This document shows, piece by piece, positions 50,260 to 62,369 of a stretch of 64,000 bases of DNA (positions are counted from its first letter, which is position 1; every line of letters starts with the position of its first letter). Under the pieces are notes generated by a model. The model was not told the DNA's origin, did not search any database, and was given only the letters and a program-made list of their open reading frames with translations. The DNA comes from Nymphalis io (lineage: Eukaryota; Arthropoda; Insecta; Lepidoptera; Nymphalidae). The stretch is taken from assembly GCF_905147045.1 (NCBI RefSeq), contig NC_065903.1, forward strand, positions 5,270,001 to 5,334,000, given 5' to 3'. The translations under genes and the position numbers were made by a program.

Positions 50260-51180
50260 AGGCGCCAGCCGAATTAAGGTAAGTAAAGTTGGAAACTCGC
50301 AAGAAACAAAACTCCTATAATCTTATTAGACCGCAGACGCAGCGTCTAATCCCACCCATCAGCTAATTAATCTCGCCAAGTTGATTTTCTCAAAAAGTTT
50401 CAACTTAGTCGGAAGTAATTTCACGCCAGCATTAGCGGGGGCCGAACTTCACACTTAGCTCTCTCGGTAAACACTCATGACGTTTCCTAATTAACGGACG
50501 CAATTAGTGGCCGAGCTCGATGGACTGGGGGAGTGATAAGTGGCTCCAAGCGGAGCAAATTCGAGAGCTTACCGACGAAACGTGCGAGCTAGACTGCGAC
50601 CTACCGCCTTTAATGTTTTCTTCGCTTGACCTTGGAAAAGTTTAACATCGTCTAATGAATGTGTGATGTGCGAAGTGAAGGTAATCTCTGTAATATAAAT
50701 TTCATACATATATTATAAATAAAAAACGTAATAATAAAGAAAATTATGTGTTTACTAAACCGAAGGTCGAAATAAAGTCGGCATGGAAAATTAACGCGAT
50801 GTAGCAATATCTGGAGCGCGGTGGTATGATTGTGTTTTGTTATGACAGCGCGAGTTGGCAACGCGGGTTCGGCGACCCTCGGAGTTTTAATGATAAAAAA
50901 ATGCGTACGAGGGGAGGAGTAAGTGCCATCCAAGGAAAAAACTACGGAGGAAAATATTTGGCGCGACAGGTTGCCCCTCGCCTCTCTCCTCGGGCGGGCC
51001 TTGATAAAAATTAAATCTTAACGACGGAAATTTAAAGATGACGCTCGAGCGATCAAGAAGAGTGCACATCTGAGCCCGGGGGCGCTTTAATTGGGCCGAG
51101 TGTGCCTGCTTATGTATCTAGAGTACGTGTTTACTGATTGATGGTGTCCGCGCTGGGTATAGTCTTTTTAGTGAGTTTTT
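50260..51180. other. Largest GC-elevated block of the right half
   Basis: A run of CpG-rich, unique sequence interrupted by an AT-rich gap at about 50690-50750. It includes 'agcgggggccgaacttcaca', a CTCF-like CCCGGGGGCGCTT at 51075-51087, and CCTCTCTCCT-type pyrimidine runs. Short frames are open on both strands (50652-50933, 50826-51014, 50887-51069), which is compositional. Candidate enhancer or promoter region. Confidence 0.32.
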
Positions 51181-53321
51181 AAAGCCGTCACTGAAAGACA
51201 TTATTCATTGCAAGTGCTTTTTTATCGAAGTTCTTTATGTTGTGAAAAATATATATGAACTAAACAATTATATCACACCTTATATTCTATGTTTGTAAGA
51301 AAGTATTTATTTGTGTAAAAAAGTTGCTTTGTATTTTTCAATGATCTGAAAATTTGTTATCTTCTTACAATTATTTAATCGTTATAAATATATTCAGTTT
51401 GTTGCAATTTAATTCAATGGAATATTTAAGAAGCCATTAGACAAGAAAAACAAGACGAAATAGACTGTATTTTAGCTTAATTTGAATAGGTATCCGGAAT
51501 TTTAATGCGAAATAAATATAAGATAGCGGCAAACAATACATCGTCTCAAATCAACCGAATTGAAATTCAAATCTCACTGCATCTGCAGAAGATTTGCATC
51601 GGCGGCATCGACTATTGATTTTCCTACGTCTTGGGGGCCATTGCATTACTTGTTTAAACTTTTTATTTCACTCTTCGTGTTTTTTGTTTCAGCCACTCGC
51701 CCCTGGAGCTTTCCCCACGCACTCCCTCTTGCATAAAAAAGCGTCTAATCGATAATTTGTGTGGGGGTGCATTAAGCATATCGTCAGAAATGTGCCCGAC
51801 TGTTTTTCTCGACGCTTTGAGATTTCACCCCTGAGGCTATTCATGCTGTCCATCCTTGTAATTGAAGAAAATGTTCAATGAAAAAAAAAAATGTTTTCTA
51901 AACATTACCTCCTACATCCAACGTTATTGGTTCAAAAGATGTACTAGAATTGTGAACTGTCTTATCAGTTGATAGCTGGTTGCTTGCTTATATGACTACC
52001 TTTATTAAGCTCGCTGCTTGCATCAGTACACATTTGAATATCGTATTTTAGTAAAGGCAGCTTTTGATTAATAATTTATCGATTATTTTTCACTTTAAAT
52101 TTTAACTTTCTCTATTTGAAATCAAACTAAAAACTCAATATTGATCTTAAATTATGATTAAGAAAATAATTAGTTTCCCAAAAATTCTTTTGTTCATTTA
52201 CAACGACGAAATATTATGTTAGAAATTGGAAAATGTTATCTTAAAAATTGTATACCGGTATAAAATTACTCATATATAAACTAGTAACAAAAACCATTAT
52301 ATAAATCAATATGTTTTCTCTTATCGAAAGAGTAATTTGAATTTAAAATCTTTATGACCATTTCGTTATTTGTTTTATTTTACTTATTTATTTTATACAA
52401 TAATACCCAATTCACTAAAATATTATATTTAATTGGAATGATCTGATATTTTTGCATTATAGTAACAGATTCAGAAAACACATGATCAAGCCTACAAAAG
52501 TGAAATCTTAGTACTTAGTATGTAATTATTATCAATATTAAACATGATGAACGTCGATCCAGGGATTACAAAAAGTGGATGTTAACCAAAAACTGGGAGC
52601 TCAAATCTAGATAGGATTTATACAAGAGACACAACGTACCTATTAAAACGTAATGAGCCTGCTATCTAATGTACTCGTAATTCTGTTATATAACCATCTA
52701 CTTGCCGTTAATCAAGCATGGTGGAATAAGCTAATGTTTAAATGTATACATTTTAAACATATATTATCATTGTATTAATTGTCATTTTCTCACCATGAAC
52801 GCTATTAACATTATATGAACTGAAGCCATAAAGACTAAGTCACCTATGAAGGCTAACGACTTCACAATTGAAAACTGCCATTACGTCTGAACTCGTGATC
52901 TGAAGTTAATGTTTATCAAATGAATATTTTATTTATTGTTATAAATATGAATACCGTTTTTATTATAAACGTTTGATCTTGAATTAATTTGAGCCTTGTT
53001 TTTACTTGTTTTAACGTTTTCATTAATTAATTAACTGCTTTTTTTATTTCTTCCTTGTTTAAGTTTATTGTTACGTTTTAAAATTAAACAGTGAATACAC
53101 AAATTTCGTTTTTAATAAATAATAAGACAATTAAGAATATAAACAGAAAGTGTAAATATTATTTTAAAAAATTTAGGCTGGAAAATATAACTGAAGAGTT
53201 ATCGAAAATTTTAATATCAGATTTTTCGAAAATGTCGTATTTCATCGTAACTATTTATCAAACAGCTAGACAATAAGTTCCTTCGTTGATGTTGAGTACG
53301 TTTGTAATTATTGTTATATAA

Positions 53322-53533
53322 ATATTGTTGTGTTCCGGTTTGAAGGGTGAGTGAGCCAGTGTAATTACAGGCACAAGGGACATAAAATCTTAGTTCCCAA
53401 GGTTGGTGGCGCATTGGCTATAAGCGATGGTTGACATTTCTTACAATGCCAATGTCTAAGGGCGTTTGGTGACCACTTACCATCAGGTGGCCCATATGCT
53501 CGTCCACCTTCCTATTCTATAAAAAAAAAAAAA
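53322..53533 (+). mobile_element. Retroposon family 2, 5'-truncated
   Basis: Starts within the element at 'attgttgtgttccggtttga' and is complete to a poly(A) run of 13 residues. Sequence is nearly identical to the 20246 and 58522 copies, so it is young. 5' truncation with an intact tail is the usual outcome of LINE-driven insertion. Confidence 0.88.
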
Positions 53534-56500
53534 TTGTAACTCATATCAGCTCCGTAAAATATTTAAATTTTTTTAATTTTGAGATTTTTATCTTTAAGTG
53601 CTTAATATGTGTGATGTTGATATACCTTTTTAATAAATAACTATTAAGAGGAGAATAGTGATCAAGGTTAGGTACTTCAAGGTTAGGTAGGTTTGAACAA
53701 AAATTAGAATTATTCATTGGCAATATTGATACAGCATTCTAAACAGTAAATAGGAACATTCCAAACATTGAAAACGTTTGATCCAGAAAATCTTTTCTAA
53801 TTTAAACTTTTATAATTACTTTAATGTTCAGAGCAATAATTCATATTTTGTAAGATATCATCATTAATAAATTAACTTTAATATTTCCTTCAACTTCACC
53901 GCACAATATGTATGAGGATGTCGCAATATTGGCGTTACCATCTGATCTAATCAGCAAAGACGCATGGATGCTACTAACTGCCAATATCTGATGCATCAGA
54001 TCGGCCATTGTATTTGTTCTTTATGTTTTTTACGGAGGGATCTAACGATAATGTTTTTATAGCCGAGGGTCGCATTAATCAGGGATCGATGTGATTAAAC
54101 ACTATACGCTACGGTTCGTAGCAAACTTCTATTTTTTTAATAATCTTATATAAAGTTGGTAAGATTTGTTCGGACTTAATAATTCTCATATCTCTAACAA
54201 AGTCTCCTTCTTCGTTTGATTACCTCTTTAATTTTATTGTCGTGTAAATCTTCAATCGAATTTCTGCGGAAAACTTTACTAAAACATAAATAGTAAGAAA
54301 AATTATAGTCATGTTTTGATGTGTGGTGTATTGAATGATGAATTATATTATTATATTATATTATAGGTAAGGGCTGAAGTAACCGAAATATATATTTAAA
54401 TTAAGTTAGATATATTTAAAGTTAAACGTGTTGCATCAAAAACATACCGGTTTTTTTAAAGGAAAATATATTTGGCCTATTTTAAGAACTCGGAACATCT
54501 TATTATGCCAAGTAAATAATGACTCAAAACGGCAATTCAACGCAGAGTTTTTCATAAAATGAGGTATATGAGTCAAGAACATCGGAGTCATAAACATACC
54601 ACCCCACACATTCACCCCTTGCTCGAAAAAGTCACCCCCGCACGTAACACAAAAAAGGGCACCGAAGGGACGTTACGCATCCCAAGTAAGCGGAGCTCAT
54701 TGGGGTCTGCAGATGTCTTTAATGGCTTTAAATTATATGTAGAGAGAGCTAACTGCTCCTCGTAGGTGATAGATTGTAGTGGGTATTACGAGACGCCTTT
54801 TGTCTGTATTCGTTAGAATCCTTATTGGAATTTCTTCAATGAACGTTAATTTTTATCTTCTTAAAAAGTTTATCCGTATCCGATTCCTATTCTATATCCG
54901 TTTTAATAAAACGATTTATGTAAAACGGACAATTTTTTGAACGATATGTTGAAGTAAGCAAATGCAAATTTATATATTTTATAAAATTAGTACGTATTTG
55001 GTCATAGAAACGCTAGAGAATGAGTCCTGATACAATAATTTTCATTTCATACGAACAATGTCTTGCGTACAGGAGAATAAAGACGCAATAAGAAGTAACA
55101 GAAGCGCGTTGCGTTAAATTTCCATAGGAAATCGGTACACAGGCGGGTGGGCACGATTTCGCGCGATTTCATTATGCAGGAAGAAAAAAATGAATTGTAA
55201 AATAATGTCAATTACTGTACAAGCGTAGTACTAACGATCGTCATTACGCACCGTGATTGCGTAAATAGAGACGATTTCGCAGGGAAGTGAGGCGGGGCGG
55301 TTCTTCGGCTTTACGCTTCGCTCGTTTTTGCGCTTGGCGATGTGGCTGTTTTGAATTAAATAGCCGATGTACTACCGACGTCTAATTTAGTTAATACTGT
55401 ACACAGTTTGTTGTTGCAACTAGCTCGGTGGTTAAGTGAAATTGTCTATTATTTAGACGCAAATTCTGTGACCGTTTCCATTGGCTAATGTTCAGTCCAT
55501 TAACCTTGTCAAAAGTTCAATTATTTTTTATAGCAAACATGTCGTAACGACCAGTCAGCTAGGAAGAGAATATATGCAATATCTATTATTGTCGTATCAC
55601 AGGTCCGATTGTTTTAAATACAATAACGCGGATGTACTGAACACGGTCGATTGGACGGCAGTGTGTGTTTGTATATCATGGGGCCGATGGTGTAAAACAA
55701 AGAAATGCTTCCTGCCCGTTACAGATGAATTCCTTATCGGTAGTGATGTGACATTTATGAATTTAAAACAAAATATAATTCAATACTGTATAAGCTTATT
55801 AAGAGTAACTATTTTAGACGTTTACTAGTGGTAGTTGTACTTGGGTAAAACAGATTTGTAAAATGATATTTAGATGTGTGTTTGTACAAGCTCATTTAAA
55901 TGAAATTCAATTTGAATTTATGATGTAATAACATGCTTACTACAGCTGTTATGCTGAACGCGTAAAACTTATTGTATTAAATGTTTAATACTTCATATTT
56001 ATGTAAAGGCTAATAATTAAAAAAAAATAAGAGTTCAGACATTTGAAATTAGTGTTTTTAAATTTGGAACATTTGATTGGAACGCGTAAATTGTTTTTTT
56101 TTTTTATATACATTAAATGTAAGAAAGTAGACTAAATCGTGTGACTTATATTTATTTATGACATACTTACAGTAAAATAATTTCACATTAACTTAATAAG
56201 CAGCATTGTATCCACTCACCTTCTGTAACAAAGGAGATACGATTTATTGAAAACGTTCACATGTTTTTAATTTTTCAAAACAGCAAGAATTCCTTCATTT
56301 TATTATTACAAAAATAAAAGATTCCCTGTTTCACACAGATACAAAGAAGGCTCGTTTGAGGGAGAAATTTTAAAATATGTGTGACAATTATCGCTACACG
56401 ATGTTAATAGCGTCTTACATTGTGTAGTACGGAGATAGGAAAAAAATCCTCTTTCTTACGAAGATTTATTCGCGAATTACTTATAAATTTTGAACTCTTG

Positions 56501-57423
56501 AACAGTCAGCGCATCGCTCTATATAAATTTTATAGAAATATAGACTTTATTGATTCGGAATAAGCATTTCTGAATGAGTGGTCGGGTGTACATTGCTCGG
56601 TTATAAAAATGTATTTAAAACGTCGCCGTGGAAAATGATTTATTATGTACGGGGCGTCGTAAATTTGTCCACTTAGACTATAGGGAGCAATAAATATTGG
56701 CAACATTGTACGTATTTCGTTCCGTATAATATTGGTATTATTTTCGGTTCTGCTTATGCCTTAATTCTTGACACAAATTGTTAAACGAATATCTAATGCC
56801 GTGGAGTAGAACGATTACGGCTAAGATGTTAGATTGTTAACAACTCGAGTATGATACGTTCTCTCATATTAATAAATAAATAAGTTTTAACATTTTAATA
56901 ATGACTGTTCAAGTAATTTATAATTCTAAGAGAAAAACTTACAACTATTAGTAGTAGGTAGGTTTTCTGTCTGAATATGTATTCCTATAAATATTTGGTA
57001 TTTTATCGGTTTTTTTTCATATATTATGATGTCCTCTATAAAAAGTTAAAATATGTGTTTTTAGAATAATATAATTATTTTAAATTTATGGTAATAATAT
57101 GGTATATTTTAAATAAAAATATCATTCTTAGCCGTTGTTTCCTATTAATACACAAAAACGAATCGTCCTGAAATTTGACACTTGGATAACGTAAGATATA
57201 TTATATATATGTTCTGTTTATAATACAAATATATTGAAAAAGCGAAAGGTAAAAAATAGTTAAAAATAATTTAGCGCAGAGAAAACTTGCTTCTTCTGCG
57301 ATGTGATCAAATATTATGCATTATCTGTTACTGTTGTTAGGTAATGTTGTATATTATGTATGTATAAACATAGCAAATATTATTCATACATTTAATGTAG
57401 GACTTTTTAGATATACATTGACT
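53534..57423. other. Unique non-coding DNA
   Basis: No gene supported. Holds a perfect 13-bp direct repeat TCAAGGTTAGGTA at 53662-53674 and 53677-53689, and GC-elevated patches near 53900-54130, 54560-54760 and 55060-55350. The last contains GAGGCGGGGCGG, a GC-box-like word near 55291. The 115-codon frame at 55481-55828 starts at TTG rather than ATG and shows no domain, so it is not accepted as a gene. Confidence 0.48.
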
Positions 57424-57570
57424 TGGTGGTGGTGGTACAGAAGGGCTTGCACAAAGTCTTATCATCTAGTAAAGTGTAGTAAGCGATTAGCAGTAGGTAC
57501 TGTGGCAATGAACAGAAACCTCTATCACTGTAATCGTTAATGTCTGAGGGCAGAGTGGTCTTACCACTAA
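57424..57570 (+). mobile_element. Probable very old retroposon, family 2
   Basis: The end 'aatgtctgagggcagagtgg' followed by 'tcttaccact' resembles the family 2 tail region, and 'gggcttgcacaaagtct' resembles its head region, although in inverted sense. Too diverged for certainty. The plus frame at 57316-57540 overlaps it. Confidence 0.35.
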
Positions 57571-58426
57571 AGAAACATCTTCTAGAACTTTCAAACCACC
57601 TCTTAGTTTTAAATTATCTATAATATATATATATATAAAACACTCCCATGCAGGTGTATATGCATGTAACTGGAAATAAAAAATAAATAGTTCTTATATC
57701 AATAGAAATAAGAGTCACGTGATCGATCGCGCTATGAATACGATTTCGTGCTTCAATATAATCGATCAAGGGTAGAATCTAATAATAGATATGGGAATAT
57801 TCATGTTTCTCTAATACGCATCTGTTAATTTATGCAAGACGATATAGCTTTGTGTCATAGAAAAAAAATAACAATTGCCTCCGTCAAAAAATCGCAATCA
57901 CGAATGACACCCAACACTTTCGTGGGGACGCTAAGAACTACCCCAACCTGACATGTCACTCATTGTGTTCCTTATTTTTGTCACTAAAAGATTTTTTTCT
58001 TTAATTCAATGCATTGAACAAAAAATATTTAATTGTAACAGTTTTTTGTTGCGAAATTTTAAGGTCGATTATTTTCTGCCTTTGTATCTTTTTAAAAAAT
58101 AAAACGGTTTTAAGCTCTATACAAACCGTTAGATTGACATTCAACACTATAGAGGTTTTAGTTTTATTTTGTGTTGCCTTCAAAGTTACGGGACTTAAAT
58201 GAATATTCTTAAATATGTTGCAGGTTTTAATTAAAATAAATAATGTAATCGAATGGTAAATAGGTTGGAATTATTATGGTTTGGATCGGAAATATGTATT
58301 AGGATATAAAAATTCGGCTTAAAAAAAGTATATATCATAAAATACATTAAGTTGCATTAAAATTATATATATTCGTATTTTTTTTACCTTTATTGCACTC
58401 GGATAATTTACATATTTCATATAGCG
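57571..58426. other. AT-rich non-coding DNA
   Basis: No gene. A TCACGTGA palindrome lies at 57715-57722, next to GATCGATCG. The paired opposite-strand frames at 58001-58202 mirror each other and are AT-driven. Confidence 0.5.
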
Positions 58427-58500
58427 GTAATGTTTATGGGCGATGGTGACCATTGCTATCAAATGTCCCACATGTCAGTCTGCCTACCATATGCAATATA
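58427..58500 (+). mobile_element. Retroposon family 2, old tail fragment
   Basis: 'atgtttatgggcgatggtga' and 'ccattgctatcaaatgtccc' align in order with the last 70 bp of the family 2 consensus but are strongly diverged. It lies just upstream of a young full-length copy of the same family. Confidence 0.6.
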
Positions 58501-58521
58501 TTTTTTAAAAATTTATTTTTT

Positions 58522-58817
58522 ACCGGTGTTAGGGCTTTGTGCAAGCTCGTCTGGGTAGGTACCACCCACTCATCAGATATTCTATCGCAAAACAGCAGTA
58601 CTTGATATTGTTGTGTTCCGGTTTGAAGGGTGAGTGAGCCAGTGTAATTACAGGCACAAGGGACATAAAATCTTAGTTCCCAAGGTTGGTGGCGCATTGG
58701 ATGTGTAAGCGATGGTTGACATTTCTTACTATGCCAATGTCCAAGGGCGTCGGTGACCACTTACCATCAGGTGGTCCATATGCTCGTCCGCCTTCCTATT
58801 CTATAAAAAAAAAAAAA
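58522..58817 (+). mobile_element. Poly(A)-tailed short retroposon, family 2, full length
   Basis: Complete from 'accggtgttagggctttgtg' to a 13-residue poly(A) run. Nearly identical to the 20246 copy. The 108-codon minus frame at 58434-58760 is an artefact created by this element and the older fragment beside it. Confidence 0.88.
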
Positions 58818-59479
58818 TATACGAATATAAAAATATACATAAGAATGCTGGCGGAGTACTATCCATAGTTACATTGGTATCGTAATACATTTGTTGAGCA
58901 ATTTACTAATCTTTGCTATTTTGCATTATGTATGCTATTATATATGCTTTTTTGGGCTTTGCTTTTACAATAAAATATTTTTAACTGTACCGGTATATTT
59001 AAATCTCATATATTAAATACATTAATAAAAAAAGGTGTATTAGTCAATAACAAATTAGTTAAATTCATGAAACAAAAGACTGTTCCGTTAGTATTAGCTG
59101 ATATTCGTGCAGGATATAACAATTTAATTGTTATTATTTGTCTATTATTTCAGTTCTTCTGAATATAATCTACATTCCTAACGGATGGGAACGATCGTTT
59201 AGTTTAATGTTGTAAAATGACGACTCAAGATAGCTTGTATTACTACTTGAACAAACTATATTGTGATTTCAATTATGAAGTGCTCGAGTGTTAAAGATTC
59301 TTATACAATTAATGAGTTTATGGATTATAGCACAACTTGGGAATGAGACGATCGCCGAATGCCTTTTTTTTCTTTCTTGTAAACGAAACATGATTTAAAA
59401 AGTTGAGTTTCTTTCGCCGGTTCTTATCAAGGTTGGGTGTTTCTTTTTCGAACCGGTGGTAGCTTCTAGTTTGACAATC
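58818..59479. other. AT-rich non-coding DNA
   Basis: No gene or repeat recognised. TATA-rich with a small 'cttttttttctttcttg' pyrimidine run near 59362. Confidence 0.55.
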
Positions 59480-59490
59480 AATAAGCAAGT

Positions 59491-59800
59491 AACAGTAACA
59501 GCCTGTTAGTGTCCCACTGCTGGGCTAAGGCCCCCTCTCCCTTTTTTGAGGAGAAGGTTTGGAGCTTATTCCACCAAGCTGCTCCAATGCGGGTTGGTAG
59601 AATACGCATGTGGCAGAATTTCAATGAAATTAGACACATGCAGGTTTCCTCACTATGTTTTCCTTCACCATTAAGTACGAGATGAATTTTAAACATATAT
59701 TAAGTACATGAAAATTCAGTGGTGCTTGCCCGGGTTTGAACCCACGATCATCGGTTAAGATTCACTCGTTCTAGCCACTAGGCCAGCTCGACTTTTTTTT
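59491..59800 (-). mobile_element. tRNA-related SINE, family 1, complete and young
   Basis: A perfect 11-bp target-site duplication, aataagcaagt, flanks the element at 59480-59490 and 59801-59811. In sense orientation it starts with an A run (the T run at 59793-59800), then 'gtcgagctggcctagtggct', box B GGGTTCAAACCC, the body, and ends 'actaacaggctgttac'. The head carries an A run and the 3' end carries a palindrome rather than poly(A). The minus frame at 59478-59696 is an artefact. Confidence 0.93.
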
Positions 59801-59811
59801 AATAAGCAAGT

Positions 59812-60782
59812 GGAATACTTTAATGTTGAATAAAGTATTTCGATTTTGAACACAGTAATACAAGGTATTGCTGTTTGGAGATAGAATAGCGAGAGTGTGA
59901 GTAATACCTACCCAAATCGGTCTGCAATTAGTATTTCCATCGGATAGTGACAATATTTATACTCCGTAATGAAAATTATTTATCACAGTTTAGTCCAATT
60001 TTATATGAGTTATCACTATAATGTATGTATATATATTATCATAAGATAACTTTTTTCTAATATAAGATTTCGTTCACACTACACACCTGTGAGAGGATGG
60101 GAGGTGAAAAATCTAAACCATGTTATTAAACCAATCTGATCGATTGGTAAGGGTTGTATATAGGGAACTTATAATAATTGCGCACAAAGGAGATCCGGTC
60201 CGATCCGGATTTCTATTATTTATAGTTTCCGATCGAAGTTTGAATACGCCTTAATTATCGGCTGCAATGTGTCGCGCCCCTTAAATGTTTTCTTTAAGTT
60301 TCACGCTCCTCGAGAACTTTCACGCGGTGTTTTAATGTTATTTTAAAGGGTTGGCTGTAATTAAAAAAATATGTTGAAATTAGAATTCTTATTATTCTAA
60401 TTAATCGATTTTAAAAAAGGAATGTTTTCTATTTCCCCCATATAGGCGTTATAAACTACATTCGCAAGTTATGATATTTTATAAATCTAATGTACAGATA
60501 ATTTTGGAAGAGTGTAATAAGTGAAATATAACAGTACTATTCTTGTATATTCAATATAATGATTGTGTGTTTTGTATCGAATAATCTTAAAAATTTAACT
60601 AAATGTTCATTTTAAAAGGATATACTTATAGTATATGTTCACTCAAACTTATAATATATCTTCCTTATTAACTGACATATAAAGAAAGCATAGAAACAAT
60701 ATTTGTATTTTTTTTTTTCGTTAATTTTAATTTAAGTTCGTTGTTTTTTTATATTGATGAGAATTTTGCTTCCGAATCTTAG
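59812..60782. other. Non-coding DNA
   Basis: No gene. A GC-elevated patch at about 60185-60355 includes the direct repeat GATCCGG-tcc-GATCCGG near 60191 and 'gtgtcgcgccccttaaatg'. The rest is AT-rich. Confidence 0.5.
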
Positions 60783-60793
60783 TTTCATCTCTA

Positions 60794-61094
60794 GTAACAG
60801 CCTGTTAATGTCCCACTGCTGGGCTAAGGCCTCCTCTCCCTTTTGAGGAGAAGGTTTGGAGCTTATTCTACCACGCTGCTCCAATGCGGGTTGGTAGAAT
60901 ACACATGTGGCATAATTTCAATGAAATTAGACACATGCAGGTTTCCTCACGATGTTTTCCTTCACCGTCAAGCACGAGATGAATTATAAACACAAATTTA
61001 GCACATGATAATTCAGTGGTGCTTGCCCGGGTTTGAACCCACGATCATCGGTTAAGATGCACGCGTTCTAACCACTAGGCCATCTTGACTTTTT
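60794..61094 (-). mobile_element. tRNA-related SINE, family 1, complete and young
   Basis: An 11-bp target-site duplication, tttcatctcta, is found at 60783-60793 and 61095-61105; its first Ts merge with the element's T run. In sense orientation: A run, 'gtcaagatggcctagtggtt', box B GGGTTCAAACCC, body, and the 3' end 'cattaacaggctgttact'. Very similar to the 59491 copy. Confidence 0.93.
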
Positions 61095-61105
61095 TTTCAT
61101 CTCTA

Positions 61106-61534
61106 TCGATATGTTATGTAAATATAGAACGTTTAAATATTTACCGAGGTTTACCGTTAAGGAAGGTTTAATAATGTAACGGATTAATAACAATACAGTA
61201 CTGTAATACAAGTTGATAAATCATTGATACAATTCTAGCACTTATGTACGGGGTAATAAGGCGAAATTTCCTTTGCGGTTATATATATTTTTTTTATAAT
61301 TTTTGTCGCCCGTTCAAGACGGTTTAATAAACTGAAAGTGTTTTGAACGGCGCTCACTAAGCGTGAAGATTTTGCGAGGATTATGTTGGGTGATCGTCAA
61401 TATATGTATGCTATCGATGTGTTTCTCAAACTTTTGTAACAAATAATATATATGTCGGGTTTTAATTAAAATCAGATATCAAATATCTTCATGGTTAGTT
61501 ATAAAGTATGTCTCGAAACAGTCTTTTGTTTAGA
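61106..61534. other. AT-rich non-coding DNA
   Basis: No gene or repeat recognised. A slightly GC-richer patch lies at about 61305-61395. Confidence 0.55.
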
Positions 61535-61768
61535 ATATAAAGGTGGACGAGCGTTTGGGCCACCTGGTGGTAAGTGGTCACCAACGCCCATAGACATTGG
61601 CATTGTTAGAAATGTTAACCATCGCTTACATCACCAATGCGCCACCAACCTTGGGAACTACCTTCAAACCGGAACACAACAATACCAAGTACTGCTGTTT
61701 TGCGGTAGAATATCTGATTAGTGGGTGTAACCTACCCAGACGAGCTTGCACAAAGCTTTACCACCAGT
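61535..61768 (-). mobile_element. Retroposon family 2, internally deleted
   Basis: Reverse-complement of family 2 from the tail 'aggtggacgagcgtttgggc' to the head 'ctttaccaccagt'. Compared with the full copies, about 55 bp around 'agccagtgtaattacaggc' are missing and no poly(A) (poly(T) here) remains. The plus frame at 61491-61721 is an artefact. Confidence 0.85.
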
Positions 61769-62359
61769 GAAGAGTCTACAGGATGTATATATAGTCTGTT
61801 CCAGTACTTTTTTGAATTTTGTAACAATTTGAAACAAATTATTAAATTATGTAATTAATAAAAAAATCTTATAAAAATAATACGTGACAATAGTTTATTT
61901 AATATAGTTTATTATTATTATTATTTTTATAATTTAAATATGTTTTGTTATATTTTAAAATAACGTTTGACAATCGCTGAGAGAAATCAGAAGTCGCTAT
62001 TGATTGGTACCACAAAGAGACCCAAACTTTGCTTTCGTATTGTAAACTGATATATTTATATTATTTCCTTGAGCCCCTGCTATACATTTTTAATCCCCAT
62101 ACAATAATACCTTCACTGTATAACTAAGGTAAATATTTCTCCTTGAAAAATTACAATTTGGTTAACTTCACAAGTTTCGTGATGATTAATAATGTTTGTT
62201 TTGTTATTGAGGCTTAGTAGCGTTTGTAATTATCAAGGGTTATAGTCGATTGTGATTTGAAATCGTTCAATCTTTGTATGCAAGTATTAATGTAAGATTA
62301 TTGTAAATTATTTAACCAGCGATACTAATATCATTTTGTCCTTCCAGTTGGTCAGAAGC
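61769..62359. other. AT-rich non-coding DNA
   Basis: No gene or repeat recognised. Confidence 0.5.
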
Positions 62360-62369
62360 AATAAGAGTT

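Larger units (their letters stand above)
44387..53321. other. Long repeat-poor non-coding block
   Basis: About 8.9 kb without any recognised SINE except possible scraps near 48718-48745 ('catggctcagtggttagaca') and 52717-52735. Many short GC-elevated, CpG-containing patches occur: about 44690-44840, 45390-45600, 45990-46150, 46550-46860, 47600-47960, 49180-49400, 49890-50060, 50260-50650, 50790-51180 and 51690-51850. No open frame is convincing. A 16-A run lies at 45816-45831. The simplest reading is a cluster of conserved non-coding elements, but only composition and repeat depletion support it. Confidence 0.42.

Noticed and set aside
55481..55828. 115-codon open frame
   Set aside because: It starts at TTG, not ATG, has no recognisable domain, and lies in ordinary AT-rich DNA.
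59478..59696. 72-codon minus-strand frame with counterparts at 62312 and 32534
   Set aside because: Encoded by family 1 SINE copies; repeat artefact.
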